Of a stretch of DNA of 39,078 nt, positions 1 to 9,820 are shown piece by piece. Under the pieces are notes generated by a model. The model saw only the letters and a program-made list of their open reading frames with translations. It had not been told where the DNA came from and did no database searches. Source of the stretch: Methanosarcinales archaeon (GTDB taxonomy: Archaea > Halobacteriota > Methanosarcinia > Methanosarcinales > Methanosarcinaceae); contig JAIRKA010000027.1 of the NCBI GenBank assembly GCA_031260345.1, positions 1 to 39,078 on the forward strand. The letters are read 5' to 3'. Both the position numbers and the translations under genes were made by a program. Each line of letters opens with the position of its first letter. The stretch's first letter is position 1.

Positions 1-860
1 CTGTCGCCGTAATATTTGGAAATAATCTCGGGACCGGAAATCGTGTCAAAGTAAGCATTGACTTCGTTGGCGACCGCTCTTGCAATCAAAGTTTTGCCCG
101 TCCCCGGCGGACCGTAAAGTAAAACGCCTTTGGGCGGATCAATTCCAAGCTTTTCAAAAACTTCGGGATGACGGAGCGGATATTCAATCATTTCTCGAAC
201 ATGACTTAACTCGCGCCCGAGACCGCCGATATCTTCATAGTGGATATTGCCGGCCGATTTGCCTTTCGGGCCGTCTTCCCCTTTGTAAGCGGAATCTTTG
301 TAAGTGACTTTTGTTTCCGAACCGACGATTGCGACGTCATCGGGTGCAATGTCTGAAATAATAAATTCATAATATTGTGTGCTGAAACCGCTTGAAAAGC
401 TGCCGGCCCATGAATTGCCGAAGAAACTTTCAAACGGATCCTGCTGCTTTTGCTGCTGAACCTGAACGGGAAGTGCAATTGTTTTTCCTTTGTAAAGCGG
501 AGATCCGGCATATCTTCGGAGAATAAACTCACTCACTTGACTCCCGTCTAATTTGACCGCTTCGCCGACGGGTTGAATCGTTAAGCGCGAAGCCGTTGTC
601 GGAGCAGCTTTTGAAACCGCAACGGTATCACCGATACCGACACCGGCATCTCTGCGGATGTAACCGTCAATACTGATGTTGCTGGAACCTTGATTGGAGA
701 GTGCGACGACAGCGGCTGCCGTCCTTTTACCTGTAATTTTAACGGTGTCTCCGGGCTCAACGGAAAGACGGGCCATTGCTTCTGCTCCGATTCGAGCGAT
801 TCCTTTGCCTGCATCTGCGCGGTCAGCTTCCTGGACAATGAGTTGAATATGCTGCGTCAT
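1..860 (-). CDS. Cdc48/VAT-type AAA ATPase, N-terminal part (cut by window edge)
   Basis: This is the first ~286 residues of an archaeal Cdc48/p97/VAT homologue, a hexameric unfoldase that feeds substrates to the proteasome and remodels complexes in the cytosol. The N-terminal double-psi barrel region starts [20 protein letters not shown]. It is followed by a Gln-rich linker (around residues 150-165) and the start of the first AAA module: [22 protein letters not shown], then Walker A GPPGTGKT near residue 250. The second Walker motif and the whole D2 module lie outside the window. The ATG at 860 has GAGGT about eight bases upstream. Family assignment is secure; paralogues of this family are common, so the exact orthologue is not certain. 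Confidence 0.93.
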   Translation of the reverse strand, partial: MTQHIQLIVQEADRADAGKGIARIGAEAMARLSVEPGDTVKITGKRTAAAVVALSNQGSSNISIDGYIRRDAGVGIGDTVAVSKAAPTTASRLTIQPVGEAVKLDGSQVSEFILRRYAGSPLYKGKTIALPVQVQQQKQQDPFESFFGNSWAGSFSSGFSTQYYEFIISDIAPDDVAIVGSETKVTYKDSAYKGEDGPKGKSAGNIHYEDIGGLGRELSHVREMIEYPLRHPEVFEKLGIDPPKGVLLYGPPGTGKTLIARAVANEVNAYFDTISGPEIISKYYGD

Positions 861-979
861 TTGAGAATACCTCGGTTTTGTTTTAATGTTAACGATTTTA
901 TTAAAATGATTAAATAATTAATATTATTGACGCAGATATATAAATTTTCGGTTTCAAGTGAAACGGTTATTGAAAAAAA

Positions 980-1146
980 ATTGCTCGCTTTGCTCTTTGA
1001 CCGACCTGTTAGGAGCGGACAATCAGGGACGGGAGGAAGGAGGCGTTTGCTGAAAAATCGCTGCGTGATTTTTGACAGCCGTCGCTGCGCGCGCGAGTTG
1101 CACAAATTTTTCAAAATTTGGCCGGTCCGCAGGAGCGGTCAATCGT
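980..1146. repeat. Mosaic intergenic repeat, modules C-A-B-A
   Basis: The stretch carries a C-like start (attgctcgctttgct), a degenerate A hairpin (gaccgacctgttaggagc), a B module in reverse orientation (gtttgctgaaaaatcgctgcg, then gcgcgcgag) and a second A hairpin (ggccggtccgcaggagcggt). The same modules recur in other gaps of the window. It fills most of the gap between cdc48 and the thermosome gene, both minus strand. Confidence 0.7.
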
Positions 1147-1278
1147 TAACAAACCAAAAAACTGAACCCTGTTTTAACCAAATCAAGAAAATAGGCTGCT
1201 CAGTTAATAAAAAAAGCAAAACAAAAAAAGAAACAGAGAATTGAATCTCTGTTATCGTTATTATTTTTATTTTTCAAA

Positions 1279-2901
1279 TTACATGTCCATGCCCATACCG
1301 CCGCCCATGGCATCCATTCCGGGGCCTTGGGATTTGGTTGTAGCGATGACGTCATCGATTCTGAGAATCATGACAGCGGATTCGGTGGCTGCGTTGATGA
1401 CCTGGGTCTTCACGCGGAGGGGTTCGACAACGAATTCTTTCCACATGTCAACGACTTCACCCTTGAACACATCAAGACCGGCCGTTTTCATGCCTTTTTC
1501 GTGGCTGGAGCGGAGGTCCATAAGCATGTCAATCGGGTCAAGACCTGCATTTTCCGCGAGCGTCTTGGGGATGATTTCGAGCGCTTCCGCATAAGCGCGG
1601 ACAGCGAGCTGTTCTCTGCCTTCGAGAGTGGCTGCGAATTCGTTGAGTCTGAGCGAAAGTTCGACTTCGGGTGAGCCGCCGCCTGCAACGAGCTTCTTGT
1701 CTTCGATAACGACGCCGACAACGCGGAGTGCGTCTTCGAGAGCGGATTCGATGCTGTCAATGACGTGGTCGGTACCGCCGCGGAGAAGGATGGAAACGGA
1801 TTTCGGGTTCTCACAGCCGGTAACGAAAATCATGGCGTCGCCGGAAATTTTCTTTTCTTCAACAAGTGCCGCATAGCCGAGGTCGCATGCGGTGATTTCA
1901 TCGAAGTTGGAGATCAAAGCTGCGCCGGTTGCGCGGGAAAGCTTTTCCATGTCGCTCTTCTTGACACGGCGGACAACCATGATTCCGGCCTTTGCGAGGA
2001 AGTGCTGTGCCATGTCATCAACGCCCTTCTGAACGAAAACAACGCTTGCGCCGCTGTTAACGACTTTATCGACGGTTGCTCTGATCATTGCTTCTTCCTG
2101 GTCAAGGAAAAGCTGGAGCTGGTCCGGTGAGGTGATGGAGATTTCAGCGTCGATTTCGGTGTCTTTGAGCTCAATGGCTTCATTCAAAAGAAGGATTTTG
2201 GCGTCTTTGACGATTTCGGGCATGTTGCTGTGAACGCGCTCTTTGTCAATGATCATGCCTTTGATAAGCTCGGAATCCTCAATGCGGCCGCCGACTTTCT
2301 TGACCACGTTGATCTGGTCTCTGTCAACCTGTTTCTTGCAGTTGACTTCATCCACGACGCTTGTGACGGCTTCAACGGAGATTTTGGCCAAAAGCATCTT
2401 TGCGGATTCTGCGCCCTTGCCTGTAATGGCTGTGGCTGCGATGCTGGTTAAAAGTTCGGCATCGGTTTCATCGACATCTTTTGCAAGTCCCTGAACGAGC
2501 TCAATTGCTTTTGCGGCCGCGATTCTGTAACCGGACGCAATGACGGTCGGGTGGATGTCCATGTCAATGAGGTCTTCAGCTTTCTTCAAAAGTTCGCCTG
2601 CAACGACAGCGGCGCTGGTTGTACCGTCACCGACTTCTTCATCCTGAGTTTTGGAAACTTCGACGATCATTTTTGCGGCGGGGTGTTCAATGTCCATTTC
2701 TTTCAAAATGGTTGCACCGTCATTTGTAATTGTGACATCGCCCATGGAATCGACAAGCATTTTGTCCATGCCTTTGGGACCGAGTGTTGTTCTGACTGCT
2801 TCTGCGACTGCTTTTGCGGCCATGATGTTGTTGCCTTGCGCGTCTCTTCCGCGAGTGCGCTTGCTGCCGTCTTTTAAAATGAAAATGGGTTGTCCTGACA
2901 T
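1279..2901 (-). CDS. ths: Thermosome (group II chaperonin) subunit
   Basis: This ATP-dependent archaeal chaperonin of the CCT/TCP-1 family forms a double ring that folds proteins in the cytosol. The 540-residue protein has the usual family length. It contains the conserved N-terminal block [27 protein letters not shown], the ATPase motif GDGTTS at residues 91-96, and a Gly/Met-rich tail ending GGGMGMDM that is typical of archaeal thermosomes. The reading frame extends 22 codons further upstream, but MSGQPIFIL is the usual start and has AAAAGGAGA nine bases before it. A dyad lies 39-55 bases upstream (2940-2956) and may be regulatory. No partner subunit is adjacent; methanogens often carry several paralogues elsewhere. 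Confidence 0.98.
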   Translation of the reverse strand: MSGQPIFILKDGSKRTRGRDAQGNNIMAAKAVAEAVRTTLGPKGMDKMLVDSMGDVTITNDGATILKEMDIEHPAAKMIVEVSKTQDEEVGDGTTSAAVVAGELLKKAEDLIDMDIHPTVIASGYRIAAAKAIELVQGLAKDVDETDAELLTSIAATAITGKGAESAKMLLAKISVEAVTSVVDEVNCKKQVDRDQINVVKKVGGRIEDSELIKGMIIDKERVHSNMPEIVKDAKILLLNEAIELKDTEIDAEISITSPDQLQLFLDQEEAMIRATVDKVVNSGASVVFVQKGVDDMAQHFLAKAGIMVVRRVKKSDMEKLSRATGAALISNFDEITACDLGYAALVEEKKISGDAMIFVTGCENPKSVSILLRGGTDHVIDSIESALEDALRVVGVVIEDKKLVAGGGSPEVELSLRLNEFAATLEGREQLAVRAYAEALEIIPKTLAENAGLDPIDMLMDLRSSHEKGMKTAGLDVFKGEVVDMWKEFVVEPLRVKTQVINAATESAVMILRIDDVIATTKSQGPGMDAMGGGMGMDM

Positions 2902-2939
2902 ATTATGTCTCCTTTTATTTTGTATAGTTGGATAATATG

Positions 2940-2956
2940 ATCGATTAATTATCGAT
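2940..2956. promoter_or_regulatory. Dyad ATCGAT-TAATT-ATCGAT upstream of thermosome gene
   Basis: Two ATCGAT half-sites are separated by five AT bases, 39-55 bases before the thermosome start. The position fits an operator or core promoter element of a heat-inducible archaeal gene, but no known consensus was matched. The element is seen directly; its function is inferred. Confidence 0.3.
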
Positions 2957-3733
2957 AAAATCATCATGCTGCGAAGATCAATGAAAACTGCTTCAATCCT
3001 GCTTTTTCGAGTGATTCAGACAAATGATGATGACAGCGAACAATTCAATTTTCAAATGATATGATTGAATCAAAATTGCTGCTGAAAGGACTTTCCCGAA
3101 ATTGCTTTGACATTCCCGAACGGATGTGCTTTCCTTGACCGACAGTCACTCCGACATCCTGTTCATCCTTTGCCGAAAAAGCTATGAAGAAACGCTTTCT
3201 TTCGGACAATTCACGGAAAAATTACAGTTAAAAGAAGTTTGAGCTTCTATATAAAAGAGACGGTTCGGGTGTTTTTGACGGCAGAGGGTAATCGATTAGC
3301 GATTCGTTGATAATTTAAAAACGGGGTTTGGTTTTTGTTATTTATTAAAAATGGTGCAGCTCGCGCGCGGCGAAGCCGCAAAAAGTCGCTTACGCGACTT
3401 TTCAGCAAACGCTGCCCTCCCCCCCGCCCCTGAAATTTTGCGAGGCGGAGCCGAGCAAAATTTTTCGACAATATTCGACAATTCTAAGGCTGAACTGAAA
3501 AGTTGACGAAAAAGAGTTTTATCTGATGAGTGCATACTATGTTTGAAAATCGACCTTTTATTGCAAAAAAATGACTCGGTCAACTCGGTTCATTTTGAAT
3601 GTTTCAGATTTAGAAATTATTGATGTAAAATTGAATTCAAATTTTCATTTTTTAAAAAATTAATCAATAACTTAATAATCTGAGTTATTAATCTGAAACA
3701 ACTACCAAAATTAAAAAAGCAGGAGGGCGCAAT
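2957..3733. other. Divergent intergenic region between thermosome and citrate synthase
   Basis: Apart from the repeat at 3353-3470 I see no supported gene here. Short open frames run across the repeat but lack a ribosome site and protein-like composition. The 130 bases before the citrate synthase start are strongly AT-rich and presumably hold its promoter. Confidence 0.5.
3353..3470. repeat. Mosaic intergenic repeat, modules B-C
   Basis: The best-preserved B module in the window. It has a gcagctcgcgcgcggcg head, a perfect nine-base-pair hairpin (aaaagtcgc-ttac-gcgactttt), the tail cagcaaacgctgccctcc, and then a C module whose arms are aaattttgc and gcaaaattt. Opposite-orientation copies occur at about 1040-1110 and 23400-23476. 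Confidence 0.75.
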
Positions 3734-5230
3734 ATGGAAGATGTCATTAAAAGCACCGAAATAGCACTCAGCCTTGAAGAGATTGAAATTGAAGAAGAAG
3801 TGATTGAAAAAACAAAAGAAGAAATCACTGCGGAACAAAAAGCCGTTGTCGAGAAATTGGCAAGGCGCTGCGAAGAAAACGGTCCTATTGACCCTGAGCT
3901 CTTTGTTAAATATAATGTCAATCGCGGACTTCGAGATGCTGAAGGAAACGGCGTTTTGACCGGTTTAACCGAAATCAGCGACGTTCAGTCCGGCCGCCAA
4001 AAAGACGGAACGGACAAAAGAGGCCGCCTCTTTTACCGCGGCATTGATATCGATGATCTTGTCGGCGGATTCGTTGCCGAAAAAAGATTCGGCTTCGAAG
4101 AAGTAACATACTTATTACTCTTCGGCACACTGCCGACCGAAGCCCAATTGGAAGAATTTAAAGCACTTCTCGGATGCTATCGCACGCTCCCTGATGACTT
4201 TGTTCGAGACATCATCTTGAAAGCGCCGAGCAAAGAAATGATGAACACGCTTGCGCGCGGTGTTTTAACGCTTTACTCTTATGATGAAAAACCGGAGGAC
4301 ACATCGATTGAAAATGTTCTCCATCAATGTTTGCAGCTGATTGCGTCTTTCCCGATGATTGCCGTCTACGGCTACCAGGCGTATGCGCACTGTTTTGACG
4401 GAAGTAGTTTAGTCATTCACAGCCCGCAGCCTGAGCTTTCAGCCGCCGAAAATATTCTTTACATGCTTCGCCCGGACAGCAAATACACGGAACTTGAAGC
4501 CCGCCTTTTGGATTTGACTTTGGTGCTTCACGCCGAACACGGCGGCGGCAACAACTCAACGTTCACCTGCCGCGTCGTCAGCTCTTCCGGAACGGACACA
4601 TATTCGGCAATCGCTGCTGCTCTCGGCAGTTTGAAAGGTCCCAAACACGGCGGCGCTAACATTAAGGTCGTCCAAATGTTTGAGGATATGAAAGCCAACA
4701 TTACCGATTGGACAAGCGAAGAAGAAGTCAGCGTTTATCTCAGAAAGCTTTTGCATAAGCAAGCTTTTGACAACGCCGGATTAATTTACGGAATCGGTCA
4801 TGCCGTTTACTCTTTAAACGATCCGCGCGCCGACATTTTCAAGAAATTCGTTGAAAACTTATCGGTTGAAAAAGGCCGTGAAGAAGAATTCATGCTTTAT
4901 TCGATGGTTGAGCGTTTGGCGCCTGAAATTATCGGACAGGAGAAGCGTATTTACAAAGGCGTGTCTGCAAATATCGATTTCTATAGCGGATTTGTCTACA
5001 GTATGCTGGATCTGCCGGTGCAGCTTTATACGCCGATTTTTGCAATCAGCAGAATTTCCGGCTGGAGCGCGCATCGTATAGAAGAACTGGTCAATTCCGG
5101 CAAAATTATCCGCCCGGCCTACAAAGCCGTCGGCGAGCAGCTGCCGTATATTCCGCTCAAAGACAGAACGCCGACAGGGTCGGAAGTTATTTTTGAAAAT
5201 TTCTGTACAAAAACTGAAAAGCAGGAATAA
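3734..5230 (+). CDS. Citrate synthase family protein with acidic N-terminal extension
   Basis: This enzyme condenses acetyl-CoA with oxaloacetate (or a close analogue) to give citrate, the entry to the partial oxidative TCA branch that supplies 2-oxoglutarate in Methanosarcinales. The catalytic triad is recognisable: His269 in AEHGGGN, His356 in GIGHAVY and Asp415 in ANIDFYSG, with KGPKHGGAN at 302-310. The 498-residue protein is longer than the usual 370-450. The extra part is a Glu/Lys-rich, probably helical N-terminus (residues 1-45). The ATG follows a strong AGGAGG site seven bases upstream, so the extension appears genuine. 2-Methylcitrate synthase activity cannot be excluded from sequence. 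The gene is monocistronic and ends in a hairpin terminator. Confidence 0.93.
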   Translation: MEDVIKSTEIALSLEEIEIEEEVIEKTKEEITAEQKAVVEKLARRCEENGPIDPELFVKYNVNRGLRDAEGNGVLTGLTEISDVQSGRQKDGTDKRGRLFYRGIDIDDLVGGFVAEKRFGFEEVTYLLLFGTLPTEAQLEEFKALLGCYRTLPDDFVRDIILKAPSKEMMNTLARGVLTLYSYDEKPEDTSIENVLHQCLQLIASFPMIAVYGYQAYAHCFDGSSLVIHSPQPELSAAENILYMLRPDSKYTELEARLLDLTLVLHAEHGGGNNSTFTCRVVSSSGTDTYSAIAAALGSLKGPKHGGANIKVVQMFEDMKANITDWTSEEEVSVYLRKLLHKQAFDNAGLIYGIGHAVYSLNDPRADIFKKFVENLSVEKGREEEFMLYSMVERLAPEIIGQEKRIYKGVSANIDFYSGFVYSMLDLPVQLYTPIFAISRISGWSAHRIEELVNSGKIIRPAYKAVGEQLPYIPLKDRTPTGSEVIFENFCTKTEKQE

Positions 5231-5244
5231 ATTCCTGTTTTTTT
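5222..5244 (+). terminator. Hairpin plus T-run ending citrate synthase transcript
   Basis: A perfect six-base-pair stem (caggaa-taaa-ttcctg) is followed directly by seven T. The loop contains the citrate synthase stop codon, so coding region and terminator overlap. Confidence 0.65.
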
Positions 5245-5352
5245 CTATTTTCTTTTTTAAATTGAGCAGCGGATGCTTTAATGGGGTTCATTTTTTCGAT
5301 TTATCTTTGGAAAAACCGCGGGTGTCTTTTTCATTTTATTTTTGGAAAAAAT

Positions 5353-5428
5353 TGTGCGGCTTGCGCGTGGGCGGGCGGCAGCAACACAAACCTGTAGATA
5401 GCAGCGGCACGTTCGCGTAAGCGAACGG
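5353..5428. repeat. Mosaic intergenic repeat, B-like fragment
   Basis: A diverged B module: gcggcttgcgcgtgggcggg at the head and a perfect hairpin gttcgc-gtaa-gcgaac at 5411-5426 where other copies have gtcgc-ttac-gcgac. The stem sequence differs but is still paired, which suggests the structure is what is maintained. Confidence 0.5.
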
Positions 5429-5590
5429 ATGTGATAAAAAAGAGCAGATGCACGTGGCAACGCAAACGGCAGGCGAAAGCAACTGCTTAAAAACAGTCGC
5501 AAGAAGGAACTCGCTCGGAACAGTTAACGTTTCCGCTGGTATCTGCCCCTTTTTTGAGCACTCCGCAAATCTCCGTTTTTTCACTCCAAA
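5429..5590. other. Spacer between repeat modules downstream of citrate synthase
   Basis: No supported gene. Open frames on both strands are short, overlap the repeats and lack ribosome sites. The GC content is higher than in other spacers, so this may be further degenerate repeat material. Confidence 0.4.
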
Positions 5591-5663
5591 TTTGACCGCT
5601 CCTGCGGACCGGCCAAAGTTCAAAAACAAAAATTAGCGGCTCGTTACGCGAGGCTTCAAAGAT
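5591..5663. repeat. Mosaic intergenic repeat, reversed A module plus fragment
   Basis: A reversed A hairpin (gaccgctcctgcggaccggc) is followed after about 20 bases by ggctcgttacgcgagg, which resembles part of module C or B. Confidence 0.5.
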
Positions 5664-5850
5664 TTAGGGTTTTACTGAAACATCGTTTTTCATTCTAATT
5701 TTCAGAAAGATGGAACGCCGTCTTCTCATCTAAAATCTAATACATTTATTTCAGGGTTTCATCGGGCGTTCGGGTTTTCACCAACTTATGAAAATTGGAT
5801 GTTTGGCTTTTTTAATTTTTCACAAACGAAAAAATGATTCTGAACACAGA

Positions 5851-6471
5851 TCACTTTTGATTTTGAGCGCAAAACTGACAGATTTGCTGCCCGCAGGCTT
5901 CAACACAGCGTGCAGCACCGACTGATTCACCGCAAATCGGACAAATAATGTTATCAAAAATTCGCGCTCTTTTGGGAACGAGTTGCTGCGGTTCTTTGAC
6001 TTCGAAAATTTTGCTGCCGGGCGTTGATAAAATGTTTGCGATGTGCTGATCGGAAAGCTCATGAAAACGGAGATGTTCTTCTTCCGTGTCCGTTTGAGAG
6101 ATGACTTTTTGGAAAAGCGCGTCCAACTCCGGATTTGGCATAATGAAGTCGGAGCGCACCATTAAACGAACGGATTTGCCGGTCGTTCTGTTGTAAAAGG
6201 AAAAAGCGGATTTACCCCAATTGTTGACAAACAAATTGCCTTTGCCCGCCGTTGTTCCGAGAATGACTTGAAGCGAGTCAACCATACAAGAATCTGTCTC
6301 CGTAATGACGACAATCTCTTCATCTTCAGAAAAAGTCAAATCCAAAAGTTCGCGCGCATAAAGAGCGGCAACGTAGCCGAGCGCAAGACCGGCGCAGGAA
6401 TGGCCGTGAAAGGAAAGAACGTCATTAAAAGTTCGTTTATGAATGTTGTTTAGAAATGTATTTGCTGTCAT
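5851..6471 (-). CDS. FmdE-family protein with C-terminal zinc ribbon
   Basis: The protein belongs to the family named after formylmethanofuran dehydrogenase subunit E. The FmdE domain covers roughly residues 1-150 and holds the signature FHGHSCAGLALGYVAALYA near residue 20, where a His/Cys pair would bind metal. It ends in a treble-clef or ribbon with CPICGE and CQFC (about residues 178-203). The 206-residue length is normal for the family. FmdE-like proteins are often encoded apart from the fmd/fwd operon and their biochemical role is unclear. Here the gene is divergent from an iron-complex-type importer over a 204-base spacer, which suggests a link to metal or metal-complex handling. That link is inference. 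Confidence 0.85.
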   Translation of the reverse strand: MTANTFLNNIHKRTFNDVLSFHGHSCAGLALGYVAALYARELLDLTFSEDEEIVVITETDSCMVDSLQVILGTTAGKGNLFVNNWGKSAFSFYNRTTGKSVRLMVRSDFIMPNPELDALFQKVISQTDTEEEHLRFHELSDQHIANILSTPGSKIFEVKEPQQLVPKRARIFDNIICPICGESVGAARCVEACGQQICQFCAQNQK

Positions 6472-6675
6472 AGCTCTGAATTTACATTCAAATAATATTT
6501 AAACTTATGGAAAACCTGAAACAACAGACACACTGATTAAATGAAAACATACATCAGGTCTGAAAACGACTCAGGATAAATGTTAAATATAGTAAAAATC
6601 TTGACAAATATTATTAAAAATTTAAAATTTCGTGTGAAAACATAAGTAAATATTATAAACTTTTAAAAATAATGG

Positions 6676-7752
6676 GTGGGTCAAAAATTGATTCAATTCA
6701 AAAATTTTGTTTTAAAAACAGGCATCTTTGCCGTTTTGATTTTATTAACTGTTGCTCCGTTTTCAGGATGTCTCGGAGATTCCGATAACAAAGACGCGAA
6801 CAAAGAAACGATTACAATTACGGACGCGTTCGGCAGAACCGTTGAAGTTCCCGACAACCCCGACAGAATCGCAGTCAGCGGCTCGGGGTCCATGAGATTT
6901 TTTGTTTATTTGGGTGTCGTTGACCGCGTGATTGCTGTTGATTATCAGGACAGCGGCTCAGGCTTCGTGCTTCTTGACCATCGCCCGTATTCACTCGCCC
7001 ATCCTGAAATTAAAGACAGACCGTTTCTTGGAACAGGAATGGCTGTTGTCGATGCCGAAAGGCTGCTGATCATCAATCCAGACGTCTTATTCTATCGGGC
7101 CACTTCAGCTGCCGCTATCGCCGAAGCTGACAGAATTCAAGACAGAACAGGTATTCCCGTTGTGCTCTTCTTTGACGGCAACTATATCACCGACAAAGAA
7201 AGAATTGATGAAACACTCTTAATGCTTGGAAGAATCCTGCACAGAGAACAGCGTGCACAAGACGTTATCCAATTCTTTGAATTAACGATGGCAGATTTAG
7301 AAAACAGAGTGAGAGGCGCTCCGGCGCCCGATACAACGGTTTTTGTCGGCGGTGTTTCTTACATGGGCGCCCGCGGCTTAAACGGCACAAATCCGATTTA
7401 CTTCCCCTTTACCGTTTTGAATCTCAATAATGTTGCGGGAGACCTTCCGCTTACTGGACCGAGTACGGGATTCGCAATTGTTTCACAAGAAATCATTTTA
7501 CAATGGGATCCGGATATCATTTTTATTGATGTTCAGACACTTGCTGCTGCAAGCGACGCATTTTCAGAATTGAGAAATGATCCGTCTTATAGAGAATTAA
7601 CTGCAGTCAGAACCGGCAATATTTTTGCCGTTGCCCCGCACACATATATGGGCGTCAATCATGAAACCGCACTTGCCAACAGTTACTTTATCGGAAAACT
7701 CCTCTTCCCCGAGCAATTTGAAGACATCGACCCCGTTGAAAAAGCGAATTAG
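6676..7752 (+). CDS. ABC importer substrate-binding lipoprotein (iron-complex/BtuF type)
   Basis: The extracytoplasmic binding protein of a type II ABC importer, probably for ferric chelates, haem-like compounds or corrinoids. The N-terminus has a positive stretch, a hydrophobic core FAVLILLTVAPF and a lipobox ending SGC near residue 31, so it should be membrane-anchored. The mature part begins ITDAFGRTVEVPDNPDRIAV, typical of periplasmic binding protein family 2 (TroA fold). No ATG fits: the frame begins with GTG at 6676, with TTG at 6688 as alternative. A TATA-like attataaac about 25 bases upstream would put transcription initiation close to the start. Substrate cannot be told from sequence. 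It forms an operon with the permease and ATPase downstream. Confidence 0.88.
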   Translation: MGQKLIQFKNFVLKTGIFAVLILLTVAPFSGCLGDSDNKDANKETITITDAFGRTVEVPDNPDRIAVSGSGSMRFFVYLGVVDRVIAVDYQDSGSGFVLLDHRPYSLAHPEIKDRPFLGTGMAVVDAERLLIINPDVLFYRATSAAAIAEADRIQDRTGIPVVLFFDGNYITDKERIDETLLMLGRILHREQRAQDVIQFFELTMADLENRVRGAPAPDTTVFVGGVSYMGARGLNGTNPIYFPFTVLNLNNVAGDLPLTGPSTGFAIVSQEIILQWDPDIIFIDVQTLAAASDAFSELRNDPSYRELTAVRTGNIFAVAPHTYMGVNHETALANSYFIGKLLFPEQFEDIDPVEKAN

Positions 7753-7910
7753 ATTTATGAATTCAGCGTTGGTGCCCCCGTCTTTGAACAACTTCAGGAG
7801 AATTCGAAAGGGTTAATCTTTACAAGAGTGGATTTGACTCAACTTTGAGACAGCAAGAGCGGATTTAGCCCAGCTTTGAGCCGGCTCGCTTTAATATTTG
7901 AAAAGAGCAA
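7753..7910. repeat. Imperfect direct repeat between binding-protein and permease genes
   Basis: Two similar units of about 30 bases lie at about 7829-7895: ggatttgactcaactttgag and ggatttagcccagctttgag. They sit just before the permease gene. Origin by local duplication is likely; function unknown. Confidence 0.4.
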
Positions 7911-9005
7911 TTGAAAAAAAATGAGTGGATTAAAATGCATTTAGAAAACGGGACGAAACCGGCCAGTTACAAAAAATATGTCTCCAAAAAGATCGGCATT
8001 ATCATCGGCCTGTTTGTCTTTTTAATATTTTTTTCACTTTACGCCGTCTCTGTCGGCTCGGTGAGCATCCCGATTCGAGATGTCATTTTAACGCTGCTTT
8101 CCGGCCCCGGCGGCACAGGACTCTTTGACCGTGTGATTTGGAATATTCGAGTTCCGCAGATAGTAACAGCCATTTTTGCAGGAACGGGACTCGCCATTGC
8201 CGGCGTTGTCATGCAATCTGTTTTAAGAAATCCGCTGGCGTCTCCATATACACTTGGCCTCTCCAGCGCGGCGGCATTCGGCGCTGCTGTCGGCATTCTT
8301 ATCTTCGGCTTCGGAACGACAGGAAACAACATGAGTGATGCCGTTACTGTCAACAATCCGTATTTAGTGACGGGGTTTGCTTTTATTTTCAGTATGGCAG
8401 CTTCGCTCATTATTTTAGCGATTGCAAAAATTCGTTCGTCTTCGCCCGAAGTGATTATTTTGGCCGGCGTTGCATTGAATTCTCTTGCCGTTGCGGGTCT
8501 TGCCGCAATCCAATATTTTGTTGACGAAGCAAGAATTGCCGCAATTGTTTTCTGGCAGTTCGGAGATGTTTCCCGCGCGGGATGGCCGGAAATCGCAATC
8601 ATTGGGGTGGTCGTTGCAGTCTGTTTTCTTTATTTCGTCTGGAAACGCTGGGACTTCAACGCAATGGATGCCGGTGATGAAACTGCAAAAAGTCTGGGCG
8701 TTAATGTCACCCGCCTCCGCCTTGTCGGCATGATTACTGCTTCTTTAATCAGCGCCGTTATCGTTTCTTTTTTAGGCGTCATCGGATTTATCGGCTTGGT
8801 CTGCCCGCATATTATGCGCCGTCTCATTGGAGATGACCAGCGGTATTTAATTATCGGGACGGCTGTCTGCGGCGCTCTTTTACTTTTGGCTGCGGATACC
8901 GCTGCGCGGACAATAATTGCGCCACATATTCTTCCCGTCGCGATTGTAACGTCGTTTTTGGGCGCGCCGATTTTCCTATATTTGATTGTGAGGGGAAGCA
9001 AATGA
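7911..9005 (+). CDS. ABC importer permease, FecCD/BtuC family
   Basis: Membrane permease of the iron-complex/vitamin B12 importer class. The 364-residue protein is strongly hydrophobic with about ten helices and carries family blocks: SVGSVSIP, the IWNIRVPQIVTAIFAGTGLAIAGVVMQSVLRNPLASPYTLG core (residues ~75-115) and GFIGLVCPHIMRRLIGDDQR (~295-315), the coupling region that contacts the ATPase. The frame opens with TTG at 7911; the ATG at 7935 is an alternative, and neither has a strong ribosome site. The end overlaps the ATPase start by four bases (ATGA), indicating coupled translation. Confidence 0.93.
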   Translation: MKKNEWIKMHLENGTKPASYKKYVSKKIGIIIGLFVFLIFFSLYAVSVGSVSIPIRDVILTLLSGPGGTGLFDRVIWNIRVPQIVTAIFAGTGLAIAGVVMQSVLRNPLASPYTLGLSSAAAFGAAVGILIFGFGTTGNNMSDAVTVNNPYLVTGFAFIFSMAASLIILAIAKIRSSSPEVIILAGVALNSLAVAGLAAIQYFVDEARIAAIVFWQFGDVSRAGWPEIAIIGVVVAVCFLYFVWKRWDFNAMDAGDETAKSLGVNVTRLRLVGMITASLISAVIVSFLGVIGFIGLVCPHIMRRLIGDDQRYLIIGTAVCGALLLLAADTAARTIIAPHILPVAIVTSFLGAPIFLYLIVRGSK

Positions 9006-9754
9006 TTCTAAGAGCCGACGGCGTTCATTTCGAGTACAAAAGCCGAAAAGTGCTGAACGGCATTGAGCTCAGCGTCAGCAGAGGGGAAATATTGGCGATT
9101 ATGGGACCCAACGGTGTCGGCAAGAGCACGCTTCTCAAATGTATGGACATGATTCTCAAGCCGACGAAAGGCACTGTTATGGTTGACGGCAGCAGCCTTT
9201 CCAAACTTTCAAAGCAAGAAATCGCACAAAACATCGGTTATGTTTCACAGCGCAGCGACAGTTCCAAAATGACTGTTTTTGACGCTGTTTTACTCGGCAG
9301 AAAGCCGCATATCGGACTAACGGTCAGCGAGCGGGATTACAGAATCGTTGACGCGGCGCTCAAGCGTTTTGATTTGGAAAAAATGCAGCTTCAAAAAATT
9401 GATGAAATGAGCGGCGGCGAACTTCAGAAAGTCTGCATTTGCCGCGCGATTGCGCAGGAGCCGACTGTTCTTTTACTGGATGAACCGACAAGCAGTTTGG
9501 ACCTTCACAACCAGCTTGAAATTCTAAAAATTATTCGAAGCATCACGGAAGGACATCAAACGGCAACCGTTCTGACAATGCACGATATTAATTTGGCGCT
9601 TCGTTTCGCCGACAAATTCATTTTTATGAAAGACGGAATGATCCACGATGCCTGCAATGCTTCCGGTATCACGCCGGAAATAATTGAAAATATTTACAAT
9701 GTCAAGGTTCATATTGAATATTTCAAAGGAATGCCTTATGTCATTCCGGATTAA
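9002..9754 (+). CDS. ABC importer ATP-binding protein, FecE/BtuD family
   Basis: The nucleotide-binding subunit of the same importer. Walker A GPNGVGKST lies near residue 36, the signature MSGGELQKV near residue 137, Walker B VLLLDEPTSSLD near 157, and the switch histidine in TMHDINLAL near 195. Length (250 residues) is normal. Start ATG is embedded in the stop region of the permease. The downstream gap shows a T-rich tract (about 9771-9781) that may end the transcript, facing the candidate minus-strand RNA. Confidence 0.95.
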   Translation: MILRADGVHFEYKSRKVLNGIELSVSRGEILAIMGPNGVGKSTLLKCMDMILKPTKGTVMVDGSSLSKLSKQEIAQNIGYVSQRSDSSKMTVFDAVLLGRKPHIGLTVSERDYRIVDAALKRFDLEKMQLQKIDEMSGGELQKVCICRAIAQEPTVLLLDEPTSSLDLHNQLEILKIIRSITEGHQTATVLTMHDINLALRFADKFIFMKDGMIHDACNASGITPEIIENIYNVKVHIEYFKGMPYVIPD

Positions 9755-9820
9755 TTTTTCAGGATGCTGTAAAATTTTTTAAAAAAAACAGACATGCCTC
9801 AAAAAAAACTTTGGAACTTC

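Noticed and set aside
927-1244. Plus-strand 105-codon frame in the first gap
   Set aside because: Composed almost wholly of the mosaic repeat modules; similar frames arise at other copies because of their GC-rich sequence.
8039-8602. Minus-strand 187-codon frame opposite the permease gene
   Set aside because: Antisense shadow of a clear FecCD permease; composition follows the opposite strand's codons.
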